A model generated the notes under the pieces. That model made no database searches. It was not told the origin of the DNA and was given only the letters and a program-made list of their open reading frames with translations. A DNA stretch of 64,000 nt, from positions 37,070 to 101,069 of the forward strand of contig CALUKD010000010.1 in NCBI GenBank assembly GCA_944321125.1. The letters run 5' to 3'. Shown here one piece after another: positions 7,721-17,222 of this stretch. The position numbers and the translations under genes are program-made. Numbering within the stretch: position 1 is the first letter of the stretch; each line of letters begins with the position of its first letter. This DNA is from Candidatus Butyricimonas faecavium. Its GTDB lineage: Bacteria > Bacteroidota > Bacteroidia > Bacteroidales > Marinifilaceae.

Positions 7721-9441
7721 TTAGTTGGTGTTTGGTAGTTGGTGTGTTTTAAAATAGTTGTTATGAATGATTATGTCTGAAATTTTTTGAGCATTTTCTC
7801 TACGTTCTTTTTCTCGGGTAGAGTTTGCAATAGAATCACTCATAAGTAAACTTCTTCCAACACCTCTCCAAGAGGATTGGACTCCTGTCAGATCAAGGAG
7901 AGTCGGAAATATATCCATTTGTTGGATTGTATCATGAGGAGATCTTTTAATTGCGTTTGGAGCATTGATAATATAAAAGGGAATTTCGTGTGTAATATGT
8001 TTTAGGGATGGGGGCAGATTTAGAAAATCTGCATGAGCTTCGTGGTCACTTGTAACGATGATGATTGAATTATCGTATAATTGATTTTGTTTAAGAAAGA
8101 ATATATAGTTACCAATTTGTCTATCTGTGTAATGTAAGTTTATCAAATAGTTTTGTAATTCTTGGGTGTATTCCTCAGGAAACTTAAATGTGGTATTCTC
8201 CTCGATGGTTTGATCATATGGTGAATGAGTTGATGCTGTAAGTATGATTGATAGAAATGGTTGGGGCATTTTCATATTTTTACGTTGTACAAGTTTAAAT
8301 ATTTCTTCATCGTTTAACCACATGGATTTTCTCTGAGGATAATCATTTCGGGAAAATAGAGAGTCTATCTGGTAATGTTTGCACATATTATCTTGATGCC
8401 AATAGGTTGGACCTGTTGGTATCGTCATATGACTTTCTTTTATTTTATTTTGTTGTTTTAAAAGAGAGGGAAACGTGGTATATTTATTCTTTAAATGATT
8501 AACAATAGTTACAGTATTCTTTAAAGGCAAAAGCCTAATAAGGTAAATAAATTGTCCGTCACTGGATTCACCAAGTTTAGTTTGTGGCATTACATGCTGG
8601 TTGTAATATGTATTTTCTTTTTTCAATTGGTTTAAATTGGGTGTAATTTCTTGACCATTGAAATTAAGATCATCTGCAAATGAAAGTAGGGATTCAACGA
8701 TAATAATAATAATGTTTTTATTTTGTTTGGGAGTGATGTCTGTAGATTGAACATAAAATAACGGTTCAAGTTTTAGTAATTCTTCTTCAGAATATTGTTG
8801 AGAATTGAAATTCCACGCTTGAATAAAAAACTCCATGCCTAAATGTTGTTTCTAAAGGGGTATATGCATAAGGCATAATGAATTTTTCTTTTGGAGTTGA
8901 TGATCTTAGAAAAATAAGAACAACGAATGCTGTAATAAGAATAAAAGAGATTCCGAGGAAAGTGAAAGAAGTTATCAATCTATTCTTCCAAGAAATATTG
9001 GGGTGAAATTTATGATATATAATTGAGAGTGCAAAAATACTTATAAATGGGATGATTAAATCTAGAAAAGAAGTACTAACAAGGATGTTACTGGTTAATC
9101 CTTGGAGATTGTTGTATTCTGTAATTAGAGATAAAGGAAAATAAGCATGAAAATTTCGACTATACCAAATATTAGTAAGTAGGAGTATATCAATAAGTAT
9201 GAAGAAGAGAATGTATATGTATTTTCTTTTGTTTATAAGTAGAAATGAAAAGAACAATAGGAGTCCTGCATCAATTAGAAGTTGTACCTAAGTTTTCCAA
9301 ATATGCGAATGCGGTAAGTTCTTCCTTATCTGTTACTACAGAATAATGTGTGTAAATCAGTTGGATGCATAAGAGAATGAAAACAAGAAATAGGTATTTG
9401 CCCTGCTGCAATATATGTATTATTTTGAGTGTTAGTTTCAT
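7721..9441 (-). pseudogene. LTA-synthase-like sulfatase-fold membrane phosphotransferase with two frameshifts
   Basis: Three minus-strand segments in different frames form one gene. It starts at the ATG on 9441-9439 (MKLTLKIIHILQQGKYLF). It runs through QLIYTHYSVVTDKEELTAFA and hits a stop after LENLGTTSN. It resumes in the next frame with LLIDAGLLLFFSFLL and four or five membrane helices to about 8830. It shifts again into an alkaline-phosphatase/sulfatase-fold catalytic domain (IIIIIVESLLSF, TPNLNQL, IVTSDHEAHAD, HEIPFYI). Removing one base near 9280-9286 and one A from the A6 run at 8825-8830 restores a single reading frame of about 572 codons. The metal-site Asp-His pair of TSDHE is intact. 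It is antisense to the capsule genes. Confidence 0.75.
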
Positions 9442-9552
9442 GATATATTCTTCATGTGCTGCAATTTTGTGTTGTTTTTGTGTTGTTGTAAAAGTAATTC
9501 TTTTTATGGTATTACATACTAATGTTGATGAGTTTTATCTACTAAATAGTTG

Positions 9553-9560
9553 TATCTTTG
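9553..9560 (+). promoter_or_regulatory. Candidate promoter for the Wzz-to-GT2 operon
   Basis: TATCTTTG lies 200 bases before the Wzz-like gene, next to the 5' end of the antisense pseudogene. The 9561-9760 stretch would be an untranslated leader. No AGGTTTATC copy or strong hairpin is seen in it. Confidence 0.4.
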
Positions 9561-9760
9561 ATTAAGATGGAGTGGATGGTATTCTGCGTATCTATGGCTT
9601 ATATTATAGGAGATGATGGTTTTTGATTAAATCGTTTGTTTCGACTACTTATTTTCTCTATTTTTACAAGCAAGGATTTGTTTCTCAAATGGGAATGTAT
9701 CTATTTGGAAGATAGTTTTTAATGTTTTGTTGAAAAGTGAATATATTTAAATATCGATAA

Positions 9761-10798
9761 GTGGATATGGAAAAAAAACAGAAAGTTAAGAGTGATGAGA
9801 TAGATTTGATAAGTATCGTAGACAAAGTTTGGAGTGAACGCCGTTTTTTGATAAAATTTACGTTGGTCATTTTTGTGATAGGGGTAATTATCGCTTTCAG
9901 TTTGCCTAGGACGTATAAAAGTGAATCTAAAATTATACCAGAGGATACCAAGGAGGTGGTTACAAACAAGGCTAATTCTTTTGCGTCTTTGTTAGGTTTA
10001 GCTGTTAATAATAACATTAGTAGGGAGATTTCTGCAGATATTTATCCGGATATAATAAGAAGTACTCCTTACTTGTTGGAGTTTGCCAATTTGAAGGTTT
10101 TACCTCAAGGTATGGTGGAGATGTCTCTATATGAATACATAACGTTGCACCAAAAGGAAGCTTGGTGGAGTTTTATTACGCAATTACCAAGAAAAATCGG
10201 AGGATTATTTACGCCGAAAATAATTGAGGAAAATGATACGATTTGGGATATTTCTCGTCTTTCTAGACAACAAAGGCAATTTATTCGTGATTTGGCGGGT
10301 TCAATACATGTTAATGCTGATAAAGAAACAGGATTGATTACGATAGATGTGTTGATGCAAGACCCGGAAGTAGCAACATCCGTGGCTGAAAATATTATTC
10401 AGCACTTGTATGTTTATATTACATCTTATAGGACTCAGAAAGCACGTGAAGAGTTGAAGTTTATAGAAGATATGTATATAGAGGCGCATAATGTATACGA
10501 TCAGACTCAGGAGCGATTTAAAGGGTATGCTAAAAATTATAAACTTGGAACTTCTCCCGTCACTTCTCAGGTAAATATGGATTTAGCTTTTGGTTTTTAT
10601 AATATGATGGCTCAACAGTATGAAATGGCAAAAGTGAATGTAATGAAAAAACACCCTACTTTTTCCGTGATCGAGCCTGCTATGATGCCTTTGAATGCAG
10701 ACTCTCCTCGTAAAATGCTTATTATGTTATTAAGTATTGGATTGGGGATATTTATGGGAGTAATCTGGATCTTTATTAAAGATGCTTTCGTGAAATGA
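9761..10798 (+). CDS. Wzz-family polysaccharide chain-length determinant
   Basis: This inner-membrane co-polymerase sets chain length of a Wzy-made polysaccharide. The 345 residues show the standard layout. A short cytoplasmic N-terminus (DEIDLISIVDKVWSERR) precedes TM1 at about 31-50. A large, mostly helical periplasmic domain with a coiled-coil-like stretch (about 215-270) follows. A Pro-rich segment before TM2 (IEPAMMPLNADSPRKMLIM) leads to TM2 at about 315-335. There is no kinase domain. The start follows a long leader. The stop overlaps the next ATG (ATGA). A second Wzz lies at 23994, so this locus carries two. Confidence 0.9.
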   Translation: MDMEKKQKVKSDEIDLISIVDKVWSERRFLIKFTLVIFVIGVIIAFSLPRTYKSESKIIPEDTKEVVTNKANSFASLLGLAVNNNISREISADIYPDIIRSTPYLLEFANLKVLPQGMVEMSLYEYITLHQKEAWWSFITQLPRKIGGLFTPKIIEENDTIWDISRLSRQQRQFIRDLAGSIHVNADKETGLITIDVLMQDPEVATSVAENIIQHLYVYITSYRTQKAREELKFIEDMYIEAHNVYDQTQERFKGYAKNYKLGTSPVTSQVNMDLAFGFYNMMAQQYEMAKVNVMKKHPTFSVIEPAMMPLNADSPRKMLIMLLSIGLGIFMGVIWIFIKDAFVK

Positions 10799-11730
10799 GA
10801 AAGCTTTCTTGTTATATATCTGTAATTATTCCGGCTTATAACGTGGAGGCTTTTCTTGCACGTTGTTTAGATTCCGTATTAGAACAATCATTTAGTAATT
10901 TCGAGGTGATTGTTATTGATGATGGTAGTCGAGATAGAACGGCTGAGATTATTCGAGGTTATCAACAAAAGGATGCTCGGGTCATTGGAATTTTTAAAGA
11001 AAATGGTGGCGTGACAAGTGCCCGAAATGCGGGAGTAGCAAAGGCTAAAGGGGATTATTTATTTTTTCTTGACGGAGATGACTATGTGCCTTCAACAGCT
11101 TTAAATGATTTATTTGTTGGTACTGAACAAGGGAAAAATGATGTTGTATTTGGGTTGTTTGCTTTAGCATGGAAAGGAAAACAAAAAATTTATGAAGTTG
11201 ATAAATTTGGAACAATTTCTAATCTAGAATATTTGAAGTTGTTAACAACTGGAAGGGCTCCGTGGCAAATATGCTCAAAATTGATTCGTCGAGCATTATT
11301 TTATGTCGGAGAATTAGAGGTCCCAACTGATTTGGCTGTGGGAGAAGATGCTTTAACTTTATTTCAACTCGTGGAGAAGGCTAACACCATTTCAATGGTG
11401 AATAAACTTGTTTATTATTATGTGCAAAGGGAAAATTCCGTTATGCATATGGGGAGTCCTAAATTAGCAAATGATAATTTAAGAGCTGCGGAGTTAATTA
11501 GTAAGACTATAGAAAAGAGTGGATTGATGCCAGAGCTTTCTTTATACGTGTTGGCTTTGCGATTACTTTTTTTATTAATGGCTTTTCAAAAGTCACGGCA
11601 AAATGTGTGTCGGGATTCTATAAAGAGGATATTGAAGGAATATGACGAGCGTAAACAGGTGATGGATTTATTTTCATTTTCGAAAAAGTGGAAAATACGG
11701 ATAGTTGTAGGGTACTATAAATATTTTTAA
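10795..11730 (+). CDS. GT2-family glycosyltransferase
   Basis: This is a GT-A fold enzyme that adds a sugar to the lipid-linked capsule repeat. It has the nucleotide-binding start ISVIIPAYNVEAFLARCLDS, IDDGSRDRTAEII, the NGGVTSARNAG turn and the DGDD metal-binding motif (about 98). A later AVGEDALTLF acid motif is present. Its 311 residues are usual for the family. It overlaps Wzz by four bases and precedes a GT-B enzyme by one base, so it is part of one tightly packed operon. Donor and acceptor cannot be read from sequence. Confidence 0.9.
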   Translation: MRKLSCYISVIIPAYNVEAFLARCLDSVLEQSFSNFEVIVIDDGSRDRTAEIIRGYQQKDARVIGIFKENGGVTSARNAGVAKAKGDYLFFLDGDDYVPSTALNDLFVGTEQGKNDVVFGLFALAWKGKQKIYEVDKFGTISNLEYLKLLTTGRAPWQICSKLIRRALFYVGELEVPTDLAVGEDALTLFQLVEKANTISMVNKLVYYYVQRENSVMHMGSPKLANDNLRAAELISKTIEKSGLMPELSLYVLALRLLFLLMAFQKSRQNVCRDSIKRILKEYDERKQVMDLFSFSKKWKIRIVVGYYKYF

Positions 11731-11731
11731 A

Positions 11732-12901
11732 GTGAAAGAAAAGATATTACATATTGTTGATACTTATTCAACCTGTAGTTATCATGAATTTTTCAATGCG
11801 GGTTTTTTGGTTTCTTGTTGTCAAGTAGCTGATAAGGTTATCTATCATGCAGCTCAATCTAGCCAAAAATGTGTAATGTCATTGTTAGAAAAGAAAGGGT
11901 ATAAGGAATTTGTTCCTAATATAGAGTGTCGATCGCTATGTGTTGTTCATAAAGAATCAACATTGAGATCTTTGTTGCGAACATTTGTAAGTGCATTCTT
12001 AAATGTATACTATTTGTTTGTTGGAGGGAAAGGGCCTATTATTTTCATGCATAATGATGCATTCTCTATTTATTGGTTAAATCTGTTCAATTTTTTCTTG
12101 AGGCGACCAATTTGGATCGTTTGCCACGGTGAATTAGAACTTTTAATTAGTTTTCCTTGTTGGTGTAAGCCTTCGTTTTTATACAAGCACTTGTTTCATT
12201 TCTTTTTCAAGTATATAAATATTGGGCAAAAGATGCATTTTATTGTACTTGGGCACTCAATTGCTTCTAATTTGAAACGTATTATTTCTGAAAGAAACGA
12301 AAAGAGGTTTGTGGCTATTGAGCATCCTTATTTTTTTGAAGAAGGATTTACAACAAAACATGTCATACAGGGACAAATGTTTTTGGGTACGGTTGGAGTT
12401 TTGAATGAGTTTAAAGGTTTTTATCGATTGCAGAATTTGGTTGAATTATTAAGAGAAAAAATTGAAGAAGGAAGATTAAGTGTTTCTGTAATAGGACGGT
12501 TAGAGAATGTGATGCCTGTCCATCAAGATTTAATTCAATATTCAACATTGGGAAATAGTTTATTGCCTCGGGAGAAATTCTCTCAATTGATATGTGGTTT
12601 AGATTATGTGTTGTTTTTATACAATACAGAAAGTTACAAGTTGATTGCCAGTGGAGCTATCTTTGATGCAATAAGTTTTGGTAAACCGATAATTGCCTTA
12701 CGAAATGATTATTTTGTCGCCGTGTTTGAGCGTTGTGGAGAAATAGGGTATCTTTGTAATTCCTTGGATGAAATTTGCCAGTTAGTGGTTAAACTTATTG
12801 ATAATCCTGATATGGCAACTTATAATTGTTTCTTGATGAATATGAAAAAGGCTAGAGTGATGTTTGCTCCTGAACAAGTAAAAATTGATTTATTCGAGTA
12901 G
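11732..12901 (+). CDS. GT-B fold glycosyltransferase (GT4-like)
   Basis: The 389-residue protein starts at a GTG one base after the previous stop. The C-terminal half carries GT-B features: FLGTVGVLNEFKGFYRL, VSVIGRLENV and the late loop SGAIFDAISFGKPIIALR, which stands where GT4 enzymes have the Ex7E motif. The glutamates are not conserved there (SGAIFDAISF), so assignment to GT4 is by overall pattern only. The N-terminal half is divergent and Cys-rich. It is probably a capsule glycosyltransferase acting in the cytoplasm at the membrane face. Confidence 0.75.
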   Translation: MKEKILHIVDTYSTCSYHEFFNAGFLVSCCQVADKVIYHAAQSSQKCVMSLLEKKGYKEFVPNIECRSLCVVHKESTLRSLLRTFVSAFLNVYYLFVGGKGPIIFMHNDAFSIYWLNLFNFFLRRPIWIVCHGELELLISFPCWCKPSFLYKHLFHFFFKYINIGQKMHFIVLGHSIASNLKRIISERNEKRFVAIEHPYFFEEGFTTKHVIQGQMFLGTVGVLNEFKGFYRLQNLVELLREKIEEGRLSVSVIGRLENVMPVHQDLIQYSTLGNSLLPREKFSQLICGLDYVLFLYNTESYKLIASGAIFDAISFGKPIIALRNDYFVAVFERCGEIGYLCNSLDEICQLVVKLIDNPDMATYNCFLMNMKKARVMFAPEQVKIDLFE

Positions 12902-12904
12902 CTT

Positions 12905-14017
12905 ATGTATTTATACTTAATATATACAATTCTTTTGTTCGTGGCCTATTTTGAGATGGACCGTTTTAGTTACTTTGGAAGGATTCATAAGATTCTTTTT
13001 TATTTAATTCTTTTGGTTTTCTTTCTTTTGTCTTCGTTGCGATGGGAACGGGGGACTGATTGGATGTCGTATTATGAATTTTATAATTCAATTTCAGGTT
13101 ATGCTCCAAAGAGTTGGTATTTTGAATTTGGATATTCGTATTTAAATTATTTGGTGAAGGTTCTATTCAATAGTTATTCTGTATTACTTGGAATATTAGC
13201 TTTCTTAGTTTATTCATTAGTTGGAACTACGATTTATAAATATGGTGTTTATCCAATCTTCTCTCTAGCGATCTGGTTTGCGATATCTATTGCTGATGTT
13301 TTTTTTACCCGCAATACGATTGCAATTTCGTTGGCGATATTTTCAGTACGTTATATTATTGATAGAAAATTTGTACCATTTTTGTTAGTGATTGCTGTTG
13401 CATTTTTATTTCATAGGTCAGCATTGATTTTTTTCCCTGCTTATTTTATTTATTCATTAAAAATTTCTAGATCTATTTTGGTGTGGGGAATGGGGATTGT
13501 GATTGTTGTTGGTTTATGTTTTAGCGAGTTTGTCGTTGGGCATATAGGGGGATTATTAGGGCCAACAATTGATTCAAAACTTCAATATTATTTACAGACA
13601 GGAACAGAAGAAACATTTGGATCAGCATATTCTGCCGCAATTGTGTTGTTGAAGGGAGCAATAAATCGATCTTTAATTTTGATCGTGCTATTATTTTGGA
13701 TGAATAATGAACGTAACGAAGATCCTGTTCTAAATGGTTTTATTAATTTTTATATTTTTGGTTTGTTATTATTCTTCATGACGGTGCCTTTATCTCCAGC
13801 TTTAGGAAGGATTGCTTCGTACTATAATATTTTTCAGTTATTTTTATTCCCTTACATATTGTTGCTTGGTAAGGATAGGAAAAACCAAATATTACTTTTT
13901 ATTTTAATTGGAATATATTTTTTGATTCGATTGGAAGGAGTTATTACAAATTATAAGGATTTGTACGTTCCGTACAAATCTATATTTGATACTTATAAAA
14001 CAGTAATAATTTTTTAA
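12905..14017 (+). CDS. EpsG-family polysaccharide polymerase (Wzy)
   Basis: This 370-residue integral membrane protein has about ten predicted helices. It carries the EpsG-family signature near the N-terminus, SSLRWERGTDWMSYYEFY (about 43-60), followed by FEFGYSYLNYLVK. EpsG/Wzy proteins join lipid-linked repeat units in the periplasm. Position between glycosyltransferases, with a flippase downstream and Wzz upstream, supports the polymerase role for locus A. It starts four bases after the previous stop. Confidence 0.85.
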   Translation: MYLYLIYTILLFVAYFEMDRFSYFGRIHKILFYLILLVFFLLSSLRWERGTDWMSYYEFYNSISGYAPKSWYFEFGYSYLNYLVKVLFNSYSVLLGILAFLVYSLVGTTIYKYGVYPIFSLAIWFAISIADVFFTRNTIAISLAIFSVRYIIDRKFVPFLLVIAVAFLFHRSALIFFPAYFIYSLKISRSILVWGMGIVIVVGLCFSEFVVGHIGGLLGPTIDSKLQYYLQTGTEETFGSAYSAAIVLLKGAINRSLILIVLLFWMNNERNEDPVLNGFINFYIFGLLLFFMTVPLSPALGRIASYYNIFQLFLFPYILLLGKDRKNQILLFILIGIYFLIRLEGVITNYKDLYVPYKSIFDTYKTVIIF

Positions 14018-14024
14018 TTGCATA

Positions 14025-14900
14025 ATGATGAATAGAATTGCTTATTTAGTAATGTGCCATAAGAATGGACGACAGGTTATGACTTTGATCAATTCGTTAG
14101 TTAGCGAATATGCAGATGTGTATGTACATGTTGATAAAAAAAATGACGAATTATACCTGAGTTTGAGCGAGAGTTTGAATAATACTAGTGGGGCATATTT
14201 ATTAAAAGAGCGAGTTGCAGTTTCTTGGGGAGGATTTTCACAATTAGAAGCGATTATTCTTTTGATTAAAACAATGTTGCGTTCGGGTATAAAATATTCT
14301 TATGCAAGTTTAATAAGTGGACAGGATTTATTAATAAAACCACATATTCAATTTTACAAATACTTAGAAACATATTATCCTCAAGAATTTATAGAGTTAG
14401 AACGTCATCCTGAGTTTGATGCTCGGATTAATACTTTTCAAATAGGGACAAATATCGGACGATATAAATGTGTGAGGGTTTTAAATTATTTCTTGCGTTA
14501 TATATATAATCATATGCATATAGGAATTAAAAAATTTAACGTAGAGGATATTTACAAAGGAGGAGAGTGGTGGACCCTTACAGAAAAGAGCTTGAAGACT
14601 ATTGTAGAGTTTGTCGATGAAAATCCGGCATATATGAATAAATTTAAACATACGATGTGTGCGGATGAGCATTTCATTCAAATGTTGATAAAAAAATTAG
14701 GTATAGATGGACAAGTATGCAATAATAATCTACGATATATTGATTGGAAAGATTGTAAAGATAATCCTAAGATTTTGACAAATGATGATTACGAAAGAAT
14801 TATGGCTTCATCTGCTTTTATTGGGCGTAAATTTGATATGGAAAAAGATTCCGTTATATGTGATAGATTGATAGAGTATTCACGGAAAAAGGATTGTTAA
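14025..14900 (+). CDS. GT14-like (core-2/I-branching type) glycosyltransferase
   Basis: The 291 residues match bacterial beta-1,6-N-acetylglucosaminyltransferase-type proteins: AYLVMCHKNGRQV at the start, DVYVHVDKKND, VSWGGFSQLEAIILLIKTML and YASLISGQDLLIKP, then GGEWWTLTEKSL and a late CADEHFIQML motif whose acidic residues are typical of the family. Two ATGs (14025 and 14028) are possible starts. It probably adds a branch or backbone sugar to the capsule repeat. Donor identity is unknown. Confidence 0.85.
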   Translation: MMNRIAYLVMCHKNGRQVMTLINSLVSEYADVYVHVDKKNDELYLSLSESLNNTSGAYLLKERVAVSWGGFSQLEAIILLIKTMLRSGIKYSYASLISGQDLLIKPHIQFYKYLETYYPQEFIELERHPEFDARINTFQIGTNIGRYKCVRVLNYFLRYIYNHMHIGIKKFNVEDIYKGGEWWTLTEKSLKTIVEFVDENPAYMNKFKHTMCADEHFIQMLIKKLGIDGQVCNNNLRYIDWKDCKDNPKILTNDDYERIMASSAFIGRKFDMEKDSVICDRLIEYSRKKDC

Positions 14901-15712
14901 TGGATTATTCAGTTTTGATGTCTGTTTATATAAAGGAGCAGGCTATTTTCTTGAAAGAGGCTTTGGAAAGTGTTTTTGCTCAAACATTATCTCCGGGAGA
15001 AGTTGTCATTGTGAAAGATGGACCTTTAACAGAGGAATTGGAGCAGGTTCTTGTTTCTTATCAAAAACAGGAGCAAACATTGAAAGTTATTACTTTAGAA
15101 CAAAATATGGGTTTGGGTAAAGCATTGCAGGTGGGCTTGGAACATTGTCAATTTGATCTTGTTGCTCGTATGGATACGGATGATATTTGTAAACCTAAAC
15201 GTTTTGAAAGACAGGTACATTTTATGGAAATGCATCCGGACATAAGTGTAGTTGGTGCATGGATAGAAGAATTTTCAGAAAACAAAGAAAAAATAGAATC
15301 AATTCGAGAATTACCATTAGAAAATGAACAGTTATTGAAATTTATGAAGTGGCGTAATCCGTTTAATCACATGACTGTAATGTTTCGTAAACAGGCGGTA
15401 ATATCTGTTGGAAGCTATCAACCTTTTTATTTGTTGGAAGACTATTATTTATGGAATCGGATGGCAAATGCAGGGTTTAAATTTGCTAATATTGGAGAGA
15501 GTTTGTTGTGGGCTAGGGGTGGTTATAATATGTTACAACGCCGTGGTGGATGGAGATATGTTGTATCTGAGTATCATTTGCTACATTTTATGTGGAAATC
15601 TAAACGAATAAATTTTATAGAATTTGTCTTTAGTTTATTTGTAAAAAGTATTGTTCGTATGATAGGTAAGCGAGGGCGATCATTGTTGTATAGAATGTTC
15701 TTAAGAAAGTAA
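14900..15712 (+). CDS. GT2-family glycosyltransferase
   Basis: The start is taken as the ATG at 14900, which overlaps the previous stop (TAATG). A TTG six bases earlier would add only two residues. The 270-residue protein has the GT-A pattern YSVLMSVYIKEQAIFLKEAL, VIVKDGPLTEEL, NMGLGKALQVGL and ARMDTDD (metal site at about 93), then LPLENEQLLKFMKWRNPFNH, common in capsule GT2 enzymes. It is coupled to the GT14 gene upstream and the flippase downstream. Confidence 0.88.
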   Translation: MDYSVLMSVYIKEQAIFLKEALESVFAQTLSPGEVVIVKDGPLTEELEQVLVSYQKQEQTLKVITLEQNMGLGKALQVGLEHCQFDLVARMDTDDICKPKRFERQVHFMEMHPDISVVGAWIEEFSENKEKIESIRELPLENEQLLKFMKWRNPFNHMTVMFRKQAVISVGSYQPFYLLEDYYLWNRMANAGFKFANIGESLLWARGGYNMLQRRGGWRYVVSEYHLLHFMWKSKRINFIEFVFSLFVKSIVRMIGKRGRSLLYRMFLRK

Positions 15713-15713
15713 A

Positions 15714-17222
15714 ATGACACAAAATGTAAAGAAGGTTTCTATTTACTTGTTCGGATTACGGTTAATACGAACGGCCATATCTATTATAACCGTGTCTTTA
15801 TCTGCCAAGTATTTTGGTATTGGGATAGAGCGAGATGTTTGGTTGCTAGTTCTTGCATTTATTACGACGATTAATTTGGCTGTTTGGGGGCCAATAAATG
15901 AAACATTTAGAACAAAATTTATTTTTCTTCGTGAAAAAGAAGGCGAAATAGAGGCTTTGAGGCGAACGGCATCTTTACTTTCATTTATTATTTTAGGAAC
16001 GATCTTGGTCTCTTTGGTTATATTATTATTTCCCGAGCAATTAATGGCCGTGATAGCTCCTTCTGTTTCAGGGGAAGGAACCCGACTTTTTGTAAAAATG
16101 CTATATTTTTTGGTTCCTACTTTTTTAATTAATCAATTAGTGACGATTGGAACGAGTATATTGAATGCTTACGAGTCATTTTATGTACCGGAGATTGTAA
16201 ATTTTTTTTCTGGGATATTGAATGTATTATGTTTGTTATTGTTGGCACCAGTAATAGGAATAAACTCGTTGGTTGTTTCTATATATCTGAGTTCAATATT
16301 ATTATTGATTGTTTTAATTCTCTGTATTCGAAAAAAAAGGATCAGAATTAGGATTCCAATACTATTTTCATGGGAAGCCGTAAAACCGTTTGTTTTTTTT
16401 TCAATACCTTTTTTTATTCCGTACTTTGTTTCACAATGTAATGCGATCCTGGAAAAGAGTTTATCTAATTTGATGGGAACAGGAATAGTTTCTACTATTG
16501 ATTATGCCCGAAGGTTTACAGAAATATTATTGAGTGTTTTTCTTAGTGTGTTAAGTTCTGTTTTAGTGCCAGTTCTTTCGAAATATTATTCAGGACAAGA
16601 TTATTCTGGCTTTTATTCGGTGTTTAAACAATACGTGCAAGTTGTTTTTTTACTGCTTTCACTCACTATTCCTTTGTTAATAGGGGCAGCTTTGCCTATA
16701 GATACTTTTTTTTATTTTCGAGGAGAGGTGACAATGGATACTGTCAATAACATCGCATTATTGACCCAGTTTTATGGTATTGCGTTTATTAGTGTTGCTT
16801 TCTATCTTTTTTTCGGTTTAACCTTGTTAGCTCAGAATCGAGGGAAAAAGTATGCTGTGTTTGGAGCTTTAGCTCAAGTAATTATGATTGTATTTGATCT
16901 CGCATTTTATCGAATATTAGGTATTTATACTTTTTCCATTGCATTGTTTATTTCTCATACATTAATGGCTATTGTGATGTATTTGAATTTAGATATACAA
17001 AATAAAAAAGGAATGACTTTTTATATATTGCGTTATATGTTGTTATTAGTATTACTTATTATTGTACAGGTGATGTTTAGTCAATATTTTCCAAATGTAC
17101 ACATTGTTTTAAAGGTAATGCTTCATGGTTGTTTATTATGTGTATCATTGCCTATATTTGCAATTATTTTAGGTTTTGATTTAAAGCAATACCTATTGCT
17201 GATAAAAATGAAAATGGGATGA
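15714..17222 (+). CDS. Wzx/MurJ-like lipid-linked oligosaccharide flippase
   Basis: The 502-residue protein is hydrophobic throughout, with about 14 helices. It has the MOP-superfamily opening of MurJ-type proteins (LIRTAISIITVSLSAKYFGI, then ERDVWLLVLAFITTINLAVW). In a Wzx/Wzy pathway it would flip the undecaprenyl-linked repeat to the periplasm. It starts one base after the GT2 stop and overlaps the next gene by four bases (ATGA). A second flippase of a different subfamily lies in locus B (42084-43508), so each locus has its own. Confidence 0.88.
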   Translation: MTQNVKKVSIYLFGLRLIRTAISIITVSLSAKYFGIGIERDVWLLVLAFITTINLAVWGPINETFRTKFIFLREKEGEIEALRRTASLLSFIILGTILVSLVILLFPEQLMAVIAPSVSGEGTRLFVKMLYFLVPTFLINQLVTIGTSILNAYESFYVPEIVNFFSGILNVLCLLLLAPVIGINSLVVSIYLSSILLLIVLILCIRKKRIRIRIPILFSWEAVKPFVFFSIPFFIPYFVSQCNAILEKSLSNLMGTGIVSTIDYARRFTEILLSVFLSVLSSVLVPVLSKYYSGQDYSGFYSVFKQYVQVVFLLLSLTIPLLIGAALPIDTFFYFRGEVTMDTVNNIALLTQFYGIAFISVAFYLFFGLTLLAQNRGKKYAVFGALAQVIMIVFDLAFYRILGIYTFSIALFISHTLMAIVMYLNLDIQNKKGMTFYILRYMLLLVLLIIVQVMFSQYFPNVHIVLKVMLHGCLLCVSLPIFAIILGFDLKQYLLLIKMKMG

